Below are positions 27,468 to 35,545 of a stretch of DNA of 64,000 nucleotides, piece after piece (positions within the stretch are counted from its first letter, which is position 1; every line of letters starts with the position of its first letter). The position numbers were made by a program, and so were the translations under genes. Where the stretch lies: the NCBI GenBank assembly GCA_034932745.1, contig JAYFOJ010000003.1, forward strand, positions 1 to 64,000, in the 5' to 3' direction. The DNA is from JBAYST01 sp034932745. Lineage in GTDB: Bacteria > Bacillota_I > Bacilli_A > RFN20 > CAG-826. The notes beneath the pieces were generated by a model. The model saw nothing but the letters and a program-made list of their open reading frames with translations, was not told the DNA's origin and ran no database searches.

Positions 27468-27995
27468 ATGAGTAGCTACAAATCAGGTAAACCAATATTC
27501 ATTGGATCAATCGTGATATTAATAGCGGCGATTGTGATTCCATTTGCTATCATAGGGTTTGTTTTATTGGCAAGCGATATTAGCTATAAGAAAATTAATG
27601 AGCGTGTGAATCTTGATTATTACGAGAAACTGATTATCAAGACTGACAAATTGGTAGTATTTTACGATAATATTCAATATTTGAATCCGAGTAGTGAATT
27701 TAAAGAGTACTATAGCGAGTCTCACAATACACCGGTTGAGGAGCCTTCTATAGAAGATAATCTAGTTTCTGACGCCGACTCATTCTTCGTATGCGCCGCA
27801 GATGGTAACTATGTGTACAAGGCAATTTATTATAAAAATGTAGATACGTTTGAATTATATTGTGTTCCAGGCGGCTATGATAGATTTGAAGACTATCATT
27901 TCGATTTGTCTAGGTATCTAACAATCGGAAGTAATAAATTCCCATATAATTCAAAAGCGTATTTTGATAGCATAATCAGTTACTTGACGACATAA
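27468..27995 (+). CDS. Single-pass membrane protein, tandem paralogue 3
   Basis: A 175-residue protein with the same plan as copy 1: MSSYKSGKPIF, a membrane helix (about 10-36), YYEKLIIKTDKLVVFYDNIQY, EYYSESHNTPVE, SDADSFFVCAADGNYVYKA, and a C-terminal FPYNSKAYFDSIISYL. The leader GAAAGTTGAAAA before its ATG is a copy of those at the other paralogues. After its stop, a further AAAAAGGTGAAAAATGA leader occurs (27997-28009) but leads only to a 12-codon frame, the likely stump of a fourth copy. Confidence 0.75.
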   Translation: MSSYKSGKPIFIGSIVILIAAIVIPFAIIGFVLLASDISYKKINERVNLDYYEKLIIKTDKLVVFYDNIQYLNPSSEFKEYYSESHNTPVEEPSIEDNLVSDADSFFVCAADGNYVYKAIYYKNVDTFELYCVPGGYDRFEDYHFDLSRYLTIGSNKFPYNSKAYFDSIISYLTT

Positions 27996-28140
27996 AAAGG
28001 TGAAAAATGATAAGTTTTACTTTTAATTTTGAAACAATCTTTTAATTTAACTTAGCGGTGAGAAGAATAAGTATCAAAAGCAATTAATTCGTTTAAGCAT
28101 TAAACTCAAATCACGTATAACTCAGCAACTAAAAAAGTCA
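27996..28140 (+). other. Stump of a fourth paralogue leader, then non-coding sequence
   Basis: A repeat of the paralogue ribosome-site leader at 27997-28009 is followed by a very short frame (MISFTFNFETIF). I see nothing recognisable from there to the pheS promoter. Confidence 0.35.
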
Positions 28141-28158
28141 CTGATATTTAATAATTCG

Positions 28159-28167
28159 TGCTATAAT
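28159..28167 (+). promoter_or_regulatory. Extended -10 promoter of the pheST T-box leader
   Basis: TGC-TATAAT with TATAAT at 28162-28167. Transcription should begin near 28174, about 220 bases before pheS. Confidence 0.6.
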
Positions 28168-28173
28168 GCAATA

Positions 28174-28382
28174 GCATTGACGAGAAATAGTAATCGAATT
28201 ACTTAAGTGGTTAGGGAGAGACGAATAGTGAAACCGTCTTACACTTAAAAACGATGAATTCACCTCTGAGCGTAAACTCTATGTTTCGTATCCGGCGTTA
28301 ACGGAAAATGAGATCAAGTAATTTGATGAAATAAGGTGGTACCGCGGATAAAATTCGCCCTTAGGTATTACCTTTTTGTTTT
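28174..28382 (+). promoter_or_regulatory. T-box riboswitch leader of pheST, specifier TTC (Phe)
   Basis: The T-box AAGGTGGTACCGCGG is at 28333-28347. The specifier TTC at 28259-28261 is followed by ACCTCTGAGC, the context seen in the other two T-boxes. GGTGGTACC (28335-28343) can pair over nine positions, including two G-U pairs, with GGTATTACC (28364-28372), followed by TTTTTGTTTT. The terminator therefore appears to use the T-box element itself. Confidence 0.93.
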
Positions 28383-28393
28383 ATGGAGGATGT

Positions 28394-29440
28394 ATGGAAA
28401 CTTTAAAACTCGAGAAGATGTTAGACGAAGCTCTTAAGGAAATCGATGGTCTTAATCTTGATTCTTCACTAGAAGAAATTCAGGAATTACGAAATAAGTA
28501 CCTTGCGAAGAAATCACCTTTGATGTCTTTAGCAGCATCGCTTGGTGCTCTATCACTTGAAGAAAGAAAAATAATGGGTCAAGCGGTGAATAAAGCAAAG
28601 AATCAAATCACCGAAGAATTAGAAAAGAAGAGCAAAGAAATCGAGGCTCATCATTTAAATAAGAAGTTAAAAGAAGAAGAAATCGATATTTCCCTTCCTG
28701 GTAGAACGATTGAAACTGGCTCAAAGAATCCATTCTACGTGATCAAAGATGAAATTACCGATATCTTTGTTAGCATGGGCTACGAAGTAGTCGAAGGTCC
28801 AGAAGTCGAGACAGATGAAAACAATTTCGAATTATTAAATATTCCTAAAGATCATCCAGCAAGAGATATGCAAGATTCGTTTTATATAAACGAGAATCTT
28901 TTATTAAGGACGCATACTTCACCTGTTCAAGCACGTGTGATGAAAGAACGACATGGAGAACCAATTAAGATAATTTGTCCTGGTAAAACCTATCGTCGAG
29001 ACGATGATGACATGACGCATTCACATCAATTTGCCCAAATTGAAGGACTTGTAATCGATAAGAACATCAATATGAGTGATTTAAAAGGCACCCTTGAATT
29101 ATTTATTAAAAGAATGTTTGGGGAAAATCGTGAAATCAGATTAAGAAGTTCTTTCTTCCCATTCACTGAGCCAAGTGTTGAAGTCGATATCACTTGTGCG
29201 AATTGCGGCGGAAAAGGTTGCCCGATGTGTAAGGGAACTGGGTTTATCGAAATCCTTGGCGCTGGAATGGTTCATCCGAACGTTTTAAAAATGAGTGGAT
29301 ATGATCCAAAGATATATACAGGCTTTGCCTTTGGTGTCGGTATCGAAAGAGTGGCAATTCTCCGCTACGGAATCGACGATATCAGAAGATTTTATCAAAA
29401 CGATGTAAGGTTCTTACATCAGTTCAAAAAGAAGATATAG
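28394..29440 (+). CDS. pheS: Phenylalanyl-tRNA synthetase alpha subunit
   Basis: Catalytic subunit of the alpha2beta2 PheRS. It is 348 residues from METLKLEKM, chosen because TGGAGGA lies 6 bases upstream. It has an N-terminal coiled coil (to about 95) and then the class II core: [44 protein letters not shown] (motif 2 region), the [10 protein letters not shown] segment and [13 protein letters not shown] (motif 3). [13 protein letters not shown] insert looks like a small metal knuckle. pheT follows after 14 bases. Confidence 0.97.
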   Translation: METLKLEKMLDEALKEIDGLNLDSSLEEIQELRNKYLAKKSPLMSLAASLGALSLEERKIMGQAVNKAKNQITEELEKKSKEIEAHHLNKKLKEEEIDISLPGRTIETGSKNPFYVIKDEITDIFVSMGYEVVEGPEVETDENNFELLNIPKDHPARDMQDSFYINENLLLRTHTSPVQARVMKERHGEPIKIICPGKTYRRDDDDMTHSHQFAQIEGLVIDKNINMSDLKGTLELFIKRMFGENREIRLRSSFFPFTEPSVEVDITCANCGGKGCPMCKGTGFIEILGAGMVHPNVLKMSGYDPKIYTGFAFGVGIERVAILRYGIDDIRRFYQNDVRFLHQFKKKI

Positions 29441-29454
29441 GAAGGGAGAATATT

Positions 29455-31857
29455 ATGAAAGTATCATTAAATTGTTTATCGCAATATGTCGATATCTCAA
29501 ATATCGCTCCAGAAGAGATTGCTAATCGTCTTACCTTTGCGGGTGTAGAAGTGGAATCTGTTAGCCGTCTTGCTAGTGGAACTAATCTTATCATTGGCCG
29601 TATTTTAACTTGTGAAAAACATCCAGATAGTAACCATCTTCACGTTCTTAAAGTCGATTTAGGAAAAGAAGAAGGAATTAAACAAATCGTTTGTGGCGCG
29701 CCTAATGCACGTGAGGGTCTTAAAGTCATCGTGGCAATGGTTGGGGCAAAACTAATCGGTGGCGAGATTAAGAAATCCGCTGTACGTGGAATAGATTCCG
29801 AAGGAATGTGCTGTTCGTTAAGCGAACTAGGGGTCGATTCGAAATACTTAACAGAAGCACAACAAAAAGGAATCGAAGAATTACCAGAAGATGCACCAGT
29901 AGGAAATAAAAACGTCCTAGAGTATCTTGGGCTAGATGACGTTATATTAGATTTAAAAGTTTTGGCCAATCGCCCAGATTTATTAAGCGTCATTAATGTT
30001 GCTAGAGAAGTGGGTTCAATTTTTGAAAGAAAAGTGACACTTCCAAGTTTTGAAACCATTGCTAATTTTAAAACTGATTTCGTAATTGGAAGTAGCACCA
30101 GTCGCTGCAGTCAATTTTCGATTAAAGAGATTCATGGTATTAAAAATGTCGACTCTCCAAAATGGATGAAAGACTATTTAATGGCAATGGGAATACGCAG
30201 TATTGATGCTTTAGTCGATATTGGTAATTACGTAATGTTAGTTACTGGTCAGCCTCTTCACATGTATGACTTAGATAAACTTCCATCTCGTGAATTAATC
30301 GCAGTCGATGATTATCAAGGCAAATTAATCGCTTTAGATGAAAAACAATACGATGTTAAATCAGGTGACATTGTTATTTCATCAAATCATCAGCCGATGT
30401 GCTTAGGCGGTGTAATGGGAGCATTGAAGTGTGCGATTAGCCATAACACTAAAGACTTAGTTATCGAAGCTGCTTCATTTGATGGGGCGACAATTAGAAG
30501 AACTTCTAATAGATTAGGATTAGCTAGTGAATCAAGTGGCCGATTTGTTAAAGGCACTAATCACTTCCAATATGAATACGTAATCGATTTTGCTAGTAAA
30601 TTAATTCGCGATATTTGCGGAGCTAAGGAAGAAAGCAATATCGAAACTTATACTAACGAGAAAGAAGAAAAGAAAGTGGTGGTGTCTTCGACTTTTGAAA
30701 TTAACCGAAGACTCGGAACCCATTTCATGAATTGCGATATCGAGAAAGTATTAGAAAGACTTAATTTCATTATCGACATGAACGAAGAAGGCGAATTTAA
30801 AGCAATTGTCCCAATGTATCGTTTAGATATAAATGGAAGCGCGGATATCAGCGAAGAAGTAATTCGCGTTCTAGGATATGAGAACATAAAATCAGAATTA
30901 CCAAGTTTAGAAATAACCGTGGGAAAGATGAACCCACATTTATCGAAGTCGCACATTATAAGCGAGTTCTTACTCGCTAATGGACTAGATCAATGTCTCA
31001 CCTATACTTTAGTATCTAAAAAAGAAATCGGTGATTTCAATTATCTTGTTAAAGATGAACCACATCAAATCCTTAATCCATTAACGGATGAACACGAACT
31101 CGTTCGTTTACAAGTTCTTCCATCATTGCTAGATGTTGCTTCTTATAACATCGCTAGACAAACTAAAGATCTGCGGTTATTTGAAATATCCGACGTGATT
31201 GGTAAAAAGATTCACAATATCAACTTAGCGGTTGTCTTAAGCGGAAACGAAGAAATTCGTCATAAGATGGAAGTTAGACCTGTTGATTTTTATACCATAA
31301 AAGGGATTTTTGAAGGAATCATGAATATACTAGGAATCGATTCTAATCGATACAAGATTGAAAGACTTGAATCTTCGAAAGAAGAATTCCATCCTGGTAA
31401 ATCCGCTTCGATCAAAATTGGAAACGAAATCGTTGGAGTAATGGGAGAACTTCATCCAAGCGAAATAAATAAACGCAATTTAGGCGTTAAGAATAATGTC
31501 GTCGCCCTAGAACTAAAACTAAACCCATTCTTCGACATGAGGACATCAGCGTTAAAAATGAGTGAGATTTCTAAATTTCCAGTAGTGAATCGTGACTTAG
31601 CTTTGCTAATTAGTAAAAAAGTCGAAGCGAGAGATTTATTAAAGACGATTAAAATGACCGGAAAAGGTTTAGTGGTCGACGCTGAAGTATTTGATGTTTA
31701 CGAAGGCAAGAATATCGAAGAAGGTAAGAAATCAATCGCGATTACTATTTCATGTGGTGCGAACGATCACACATTAAACGACAAAGAAATTACCGATGTC
31801 GAAAATAAGATTAAAGCTGAACTCGCTAGTAAGTTTTTAGCGGTCCTAAGAGGATAG
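29455..31857 (+). CDS. pheT: Phenylalanyl-tRNA synthetase beta subunit
   Basis: tRNA-binding and editing subunit, 800 residues, full length. An OB-fold tRNA-binding domain (about 40-155; GRILTCEKHPDSNHLHVLKVD) is followed by the B3/B4 editing domain (about 210-380), the B5 domain, a core-like domain and the C-terminal anticodon-binding FDX-ACB domain (about 705-800; SEISKFPVVNRDLALL). AGGAAGGGAG precedes the ATG. Confidence 0.97.
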   Translation: MKVSLNCLSQYVDISNIAPEEIANRLTFAGVEVESVSRLASGTNLIIGRILTCEKHPDSNHLHVLKVDLGKEEGIKQIVCGAPNAREGLKVIVAMVGAKLIGGEIKKSAVRGIDSEGMCCSLSELGVDSKYLTEAQQKGIEELPEDAPVGNKNVLEYLGLDDVILDLKVLANRPDLLSVINVAREVGSIFERKVTLPSFETIANFKTDFVIGSSTSRCSQFSIKEIHGIKNVDSPKWMKDYLMAMGIRSIDALVDIGNYVMLVTGQPLHMYDLDKLPSRELIAVDDYQGKLIALDEKQYDVKSGDIVISSNHQPMCLGGVMGALKCAISHNTKDLVIEAASFDGATIRRTSNRLGLASESSGRFVKGTNHFQYEYVIDFASKLIRDICGAKEESNIETYTNEKEEKKVVVSSTFEINRRLGTHFMNCDIEKVLERLNFIIDMNEEGEFKAIVPMYRLDINGSADISEEVIRVLGYENIKSELPSLEITVGKMNPHLSKSHIISEFLLANGLDQCLTYTLVSKKEIGDFNYLVKDEPHQILNPLTDEHELVRLQVLPSLLDVASYNIARQTKDLRLFEISDVIGKKIHNINLAVVLSGNEEIRHKMEVRPVDFYTIKGIFEGIMNILGIDSNRYKIERLESSKEEFHPGKSASIKIGNEIVGVMGELHPSEINKRNLGVKNNVVALELKLNPFFDMRTSALKMSEISKFPVVNRDLALLISKKVEARDLLKTIKMTGKGLVVDAEVFDVYEGKNIEEGKKSIAITISCGANDHTLNDKEITDVENKIKAELASKFLAVLRG

Positions 31858-31859
31858 TT

Positions 31860-32360
31860 ATGATATTAAACCGTAAGAGCCTAGCAGAAGGACGTCTATA
31901 TAGCGAAGAAGAAGATTTAGTATTCGATAAGTCGCTTTTTGAAAATCGATCCGATTTAAAATCAATTGATAAGTGTCATGTCAAGATTAGCTATCAAGAC
32001 TTTGGCGATGTACTTCACATAGATGTGAACATCGATGCAAACTTAACTCTAGTTTGTTCTTATACGCTTGAAGATATTGGGTACAAATTATCCATTCAAG
32101 ATGAATTGGATTTCACCGATCAAGAAGAGGTGGCGGACGAAAATGTCTTTCTCGAGCCTCTTAGCACAATCGATCTTAGTCCATATATTTTTGGTTTAAT
32201 ATCCGCCTCGATTCCAATGAAGGTTGTTAAAGAAGGCGTGCAATTACCAAAAGATGGAAAAGGCTATCGAGTCATTAAAGAAGATGAACTTTCTAAAGAA
32301 AGAAAAAATCGAAAAGATCCTCGTTTTGCCGCTTTAGATGATATAAAAATTGACGATTAG
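31860..32360 (+). CDS. YceD/DUF177 family protein
   Basis: A 166-residue member of the YceD family, linked in other bacteria to 23S rRNA accumulation and usually encoded just before rpmF (ribosomal protein L32). Visible family features are the YQDFGDVLHIDVNIDANLTLVCSYTLE-type strand region (one Cys, not the usual CxR pair), acidic middle, IDLSPYIFGLI, and the basic KERKNRKDPRFAAL tail. Here rpmF does not follow; a terminator and then mraZ do. It starts 2 bases after pheT, with GAGGA inside pheT. Confidence 0.82.
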   Translation: MILNRKSLAEGRLYSEEEDLVFDKSLFENRSDLKSIDKCHVKISYQDFGDVLHIDVNIDANLTLVCSYTLEDIGYKLSIQDELDFTDQEEVADENVFLEPLSTIDLSPYIFGLISASIPMKVVKEGVQLPKDGKGYRVIKEDELSKERKNRKDPRFAALDDIKIDD

Positions 32361-32380
32361 TCGATAAAATTTGATAAAAC

Positions 32381-32408
32381 GAACCCGGTAATTTGGGTTC
32401 TTTTTATT
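32381..32408 (+). terminator. Terminator after pheST-yceD
   Basis: GAACCC / GGGTTC stem (32381-32386 with 32395-32400), then TTTTTATTTT. It ends the pheS transcript before the mraZ promoter. Confidence 0.85.
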
Positions 32409-32431
32409 TTGAAAAAATTCCTTTCTTTGTC

Positions 32432-32494
32432 TTGCGTTTAGAATAAAAAACTAGTTATAATGGTCTTGCAATGGTAGAAAGTGGGGTAAAGTGG
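32432..32494 (+). promoter_or_regulatory. mraZ promoter with three MraZ-type repeats
   Basis: TTGCGT (32432-32437), 18 bases, TATAAT (32456-32461). Just downstream are repeats at a 10-base period: ATGG at 32471, AAAGTGG at 32478-32484 and AAAGTGG at 32488-32494. These match known MraZ operators, which are short TGG-containing repeats a helical turn apart (AAAGTG-type in mollicutes). They lie between the predicted start and the mraZ ATG, so MraZ probably controls its own operon. Confidence 0.75.
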
Positions 32495-32497
32495 TAA

Positions 32498-32932
32498 ATG
32501 TTCTTTGGATCATATGTTCATACACTAGATAACAAAGGCCGCTTGGTCATTCCGAGCAAGCTAAGAGATGAAGCTGGAACCCGCGTTTATATACTCAAGG
32601 GATTCGATGGAGCTTTGTCGATTTATAAGTCGTCTGATTTTGACAAAATGGTCGAAGAAATTAACACTCTTCCTTTTAATAAAAGGAACTCAAGAGCATA
32701 TCTTCGAGTTCAACTAGCGTCCACTTGTGAGCTCGATGTCGATAAACAAGGTCGAGTTCAACTACCTTCTCAACTATTAGAAAAATACGGAATCGGTAAA
32801 GATGTCATCGTCATCGGAGTAGGGGACCACATGGAAGTTTGGGACAAGAAAACCTACGAAGATTACGAAAAAGGCGTCGATAAAGATTTCGAATCTATCG
32901 CTGAGAAAATCGAAAAAGACGAAGAAGAATAA
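32498..32932 (+). CDS. mraZ: Division/cell wall cluster regulator MraZ
   Basis: A 144-residue AbrB-like swapped-hairpin DNA-binding protein with two repeats: MFFGSYVHTLDNKGRLVIPSKLR and LDVDKQGRVQLPSQLL. These pack into the ring that binds tandem repeats upstream of its own gene. The ribosome site is GTGGGG/AAAGTGG, which overlaps the operator repeats. The stop overlaps the rsmH ATG by one base. Confidence 0.96.
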   Translation: MFFGSYVHTLDNKGRLVIPSKLRDEAGTRVYILKGFDGALSIYKSSDFDKMVEEINTLPFNKRNSRAYLRVQLASTCELDVDKQGRVQLPSQLLEKYGIGKDVIVIGVGDHMEVWDKKTYEDYEKGVDKDFESIAEKIEKDEEE

Positions 32933-33855
32933 TGGAAAAGCACGTACCGGTTCTTCTTAAAGAAACAATCGAAGGACTAAACATCAAAAAAGACGGCATA
33001 TATGTCGACCTTACTCTTGGAAGAGGCGGTCATAGCCGTGAAATTCTAAAAAGACTCCAAACCGGAACCCTAGTTGGAGTAGACCAAGACGAAGAGGCAA
33101 TTAAAGAATCGAAAGAAAACTTGAAAACCTCTAACGCAAAATGCATCATTGTCAAATCGAATTTCGTCAAATTAAACGAGATTCTTAAGACGCTAAACAT
33201 CGATAAAGTCGATGGAATATTGATGGACCTAGGGGTTTCTTCACCTCAGTTCGACGAAGATGAAAGAGGGTTCTCGTACCGCAAAGATTCTATTCTCGAC
33301 ATGAGAATGGATCGAGACCAAAGCCTAACGGCTAAAGACATCATCAACGAGTATTCAATCGAAGATTTGTGCAAAATCTTCAGAGAATATGGCGACGAGA
33401 GATTCGCTTATCCAATCGCCAAAAACATCATTAAAGCAAGGACTAATGGACCGATAAACACAACTTCGGAGCTAGTCGAAATCATCAAGAAAAGTAAGCC
33501 GGCCAAGGAATTAGCAAAAAGCGGACATCCGGCTAAGCAAGTTTTTCAAGCCCTACGCATTGCCGTAAACGACGAGTTAAATGTTCTATCTAAGACTCTC
33601 GTCGATGCATTAGAGGCACTCAAGGTCGGGGGAAGACTTGCAGTTATTACCTTCCATTCTGGAGAAGATCGCATCGTTAAGAACATCTTCAACGAAAAGA
33701 CAAAGGTCGAAGGTAATAGGCTCAATCTCCCAGATGCTCCACTAGAAATCCATTACGCACTCATCAACCGACATCCAATCGCTCCAAGCGAAGAAGAAGT
33801 CGAAATAAACCATCGTTCAAAAAGTGCAAAATTGAGAATCATCGAAAGAATATGA
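32932..33855 (+). CDS. rsmH: 16S rRNA m4C1402 methyltransferase
   Basis: Methylates N4 of C1402 in 16S rRNA (formerly MraW). It is 307 residues, with HVPVLLKETIEGL at the start, the SAM-binding YVDLTLGRGGHSREIL, DLGVSSPQFD, FSYRKDSILDMRMD, HPAKQVFQALRIAVNDEL and a C-terminal FHSGEDRIVK. It is coupled to mraZ by a TAATG overlap. It ends with TGA, used as a genuine stop. Confidence 0.97.
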   Translation: MEKHVPVLLKETIEGLNIKKDGIYVDLTLGRGGHSREILKRLQTGTLVGVDQDEEAIKESKENLKTSNAKCIIVKSNFVKLNEILKTLNIDKVDGILMDLGVSSPQFDEDERGFSYRKDSILDMRMDRDQSLTAKDIINEYSIEDLCKIFREYGDERFAYPIAKNIIKARTNGPINTTSELVEIIKKSKPAKELAKSGHPAKQVFQALRIAVNDELNVLSKTLVDALEALKVGGRLAVITFHSGEDRIVKNIFNEKTKVEGNRLNLPDAPLEIHYALINRHPIAPSEEEVEINHRSKSAKLRIIERI

Positions 33856-33873
33856 TTCTAAAGGAGGAAGCAA

Positions 33874-34095
33874 ATGAAAGACAAATTAGTGAAAACCCAT
33901 CACAAAGCCAGTTACTATAGGCTTAAAAGATTTGCCACTTCGTTTGTGTTGCTTCTTGGATTAGCGGTAGTCGTTGCTGTTCCAGTGACCATTAAGGCTG
34001 CTAGCGACTTGCTAGACAAGCAAAATAATGCTGGTGCTGAAATAGACGACTCTAGCAGTGAAACAGAAACTCCAAATTTGCTCAAGTTCAACTAA
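33874..34095 (+). CDS. Small membrane protein at the ftsL position
   Basis: A 73-residue protein after AAAGGAGGA. The N-terminus is basic (KDKLVKTHHKASYYRLKRF), followed by one hydrophobic helix (about 23-42), then a short external tail that is acidic and Ser-rich. Position between rsmH and ftsA is where ftsL sits in other Bacillota, but the long coiled coil of FtsL is absent, so I do not call it FtsL. VTIKAAS after the helix could be a signal-peptidase site, giving a small secreted peptide instead. Confidence 0.7.
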   Translation: MKDKLVKTHHKASYYRLKRFATSFVLLLGLAVVVAVPVTIKAASDLLDKQNNAGAEIDDSSSETETPNLLKFN

Positions 34096-34160
34096 TGACA
34101 GATTACATCAAGCTTATTAATTACAATCCGATTGCCATCATCAATCCTCCAAAATGTTAA
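34095..34160 (+). CDS. Possible 21-residue peptide
   Basis: An ATG overlapping the preceding TAA (TAATG) opens a 21-codon frame, MTDYIKLINYNPIAIINPPK ending in Cys. The coupling overlap is the same arrangement as pfkA/ROK and mraZ/rsmH. There is no other support; it may be chance. Confidence 0.2.
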   Translation: MTDYIKLINYNPIAIINPPKC

Positions 34161-34202
34161 TCGATAATCGAATTAGAGTTAAATAAGCATCGGAATATTA
34201 AG

Positions 34203-34232
34203 AACCGTAGGTTAAATCCTGCGGTTTTTATT
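34203..34232 (+). terminator. Terminator between the mraZ operon and ftsA
   Basis: AACCGTAGG / CCTGCGGTT 9-bp stem (34203-34211 with 34218-34226), then a T-rich tract. It shows that ftsA-ftsZ need their own promoter, somewhere in 34233-34320. Confidence 0.85.
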
Positions 34233-34334
34233 TTAGGAATTATTTAGTAGTTTTTTAGTAGAAAACTTAATTTTCTTAACAAAGTATTGTTAATTAAAAT
34301 CAAACTAATTAAAATGACAATTAGGAGTTCTCAT

Positions 34335-35543
34335 ATGGATAAACCAGTTGCCGTTATCGAGCTTACAAGCCGATCGATCAGAATAGTAGTCGGTTTCACA
34401 ATAGACGAACAGGTCTATGTCCTTTACGCACTCGATAAACCGATTGGTCGTTTAATCGATGGTGGGAACATTGTCGACTTTAGAACATTAAGCGAAGAGA
34501 TCCGTTCGGTATCCAATATTAGCGATCCTGCTGCTAAGCTTAAGGTAAAAATATCTAATGCGATTCTTGGTCTACCTCCTTTAGGGCTAGAGATTTTTCA
34601 AACTAAACAGGTGACAACCGTTGTCAGTGAAGAAGGCAAAATTGAAAATATTGATATTCGAAATATTCACGCTCTTATCTACAAAGAAAGAATCCCAAGA
34701 GACAATGATTTAATTGGAATTATTCCAGATCAATTTGTTCTCGATCAAGGAAGAATGTTTAAGAATGCACCTATAGGTGAAGTAAGCAATACGATTACTG
34801 CTTTTGCTAAAGTTCACACCCTTCCTCATCACATCGTCAACGATTATCAAAACGTTTTAACCGATGGTGGCATTTCTTTAAGAAGAAGTATGATTTCTCC
34901 ATTTGGAGTAGCGGAAGTCTTATCGACCTATCAAGATATTCCTGCGGACTACATATTAATCGATATCGGAGCAAGACTAACGACCGTTTCTTTAATCGGT
35001 AAGAAGCAATTATATGGTTCGAATTATTTTGTTTGGGGTGGCGATAATCTCACCGACCAGATTGCCCAGAAATTTAACATCAACGAGGCTGATGCTGAAA
35101 AGTATAAGATTATGTACGGCTATGATAAACGCGAGATGAACTTCGAGGCTCCAGTTTGTACTAGCGAAGATGAAAACGGTGTTCAAGTTAAACATAAGGT
35201 AAGCGAAATGAACGTAATCATCAAAGATGAATTAGATACTTTTATTAAAAAGTTAAATAACTCGGTCGATGAATTACTTAAAGACTACGATGCTTCTTAT
35301 AAATCGTTACCAATGATCGTGATAGGTGGCGGAAGCCAGTTACATGGTCTAAAAGAATATATGGAACCAAAGGTTCAATCACAAACAGTGACAATGGTCG
35401 TCCCAAGAACTATTGGCGCTAGAAATCCAAGTTTCTTTAATTGCCTTGGCTTAATTAAGGCCAATAGCAAGTATCCAAATATCGTCGATGATAGCCACCC
35501 ACGTATCGGTCAAGTTACTAGAGTAAGTGGCAAAGAGGAATAA
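34335..35543 (+). CDS. ftsA: FtsA-like actin-family division protein without the membrane helix
   Basis: Actin-fold protein that tethers FtsZ to the membrane in most bacteria. It is 402 residues from MDKPVAVIE, chosen because AGGAG lies just upstream. ATPase-fold motifs are ELTSRSIRIVVGF (phosphate 1), LIDIGARLTTVSLI (phosphate 2) and IVIGGGSQLHGL (adenosine). The usual C-terminal amphipathic helix is absent: the protein ends HPRIGQVTRVSGKEE. Membrane anchoring must then come from another protein. ftsZ begins 2 bases after the stop. Confidence 0.9.
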   Translation: MDKPVAVIELTSRSIRIVVGFTIDEQVYVLYALDKPIGRLIDGGNIVDFRTLSEEIRSVSNISDPAAKLKVKISNAILGLPPLGLEIFQTKQVTTVVSEEGKIENIDIRNIHALIYKERIPRDNDLIGIIPDQFVLDQGRMFKNAPIGEVSNTITAFAKVHTLPHHIVNDYQNVLTDGGISLRRSMISPFGVAEVLSTYQDIPADYILIDIGARLTTVSLIGKKQLYGSNYFVWGGDNLTDQIAQKFNINEADAEKYKIMYGYDKREMNFEAPVCTSEDENGVQVKHKVSEMNVIIKDELDTFIKKLNNSVDELLKDYDASYKSLPMIVIGGGSQLHGLKEYMEPKVQSQTVTMVVPRTIGARNPSFFNCLGLIKANSKYPNIVDDSHPRIGQVTRVSGKEE

Positions 35544-35545
35544 TT

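Noticed and set aside
33874..34095. Calling the 73-residue protein FtsL
   Set aside because: Position and a single helix fit, but the coiled coil that defines FtsL is missing.
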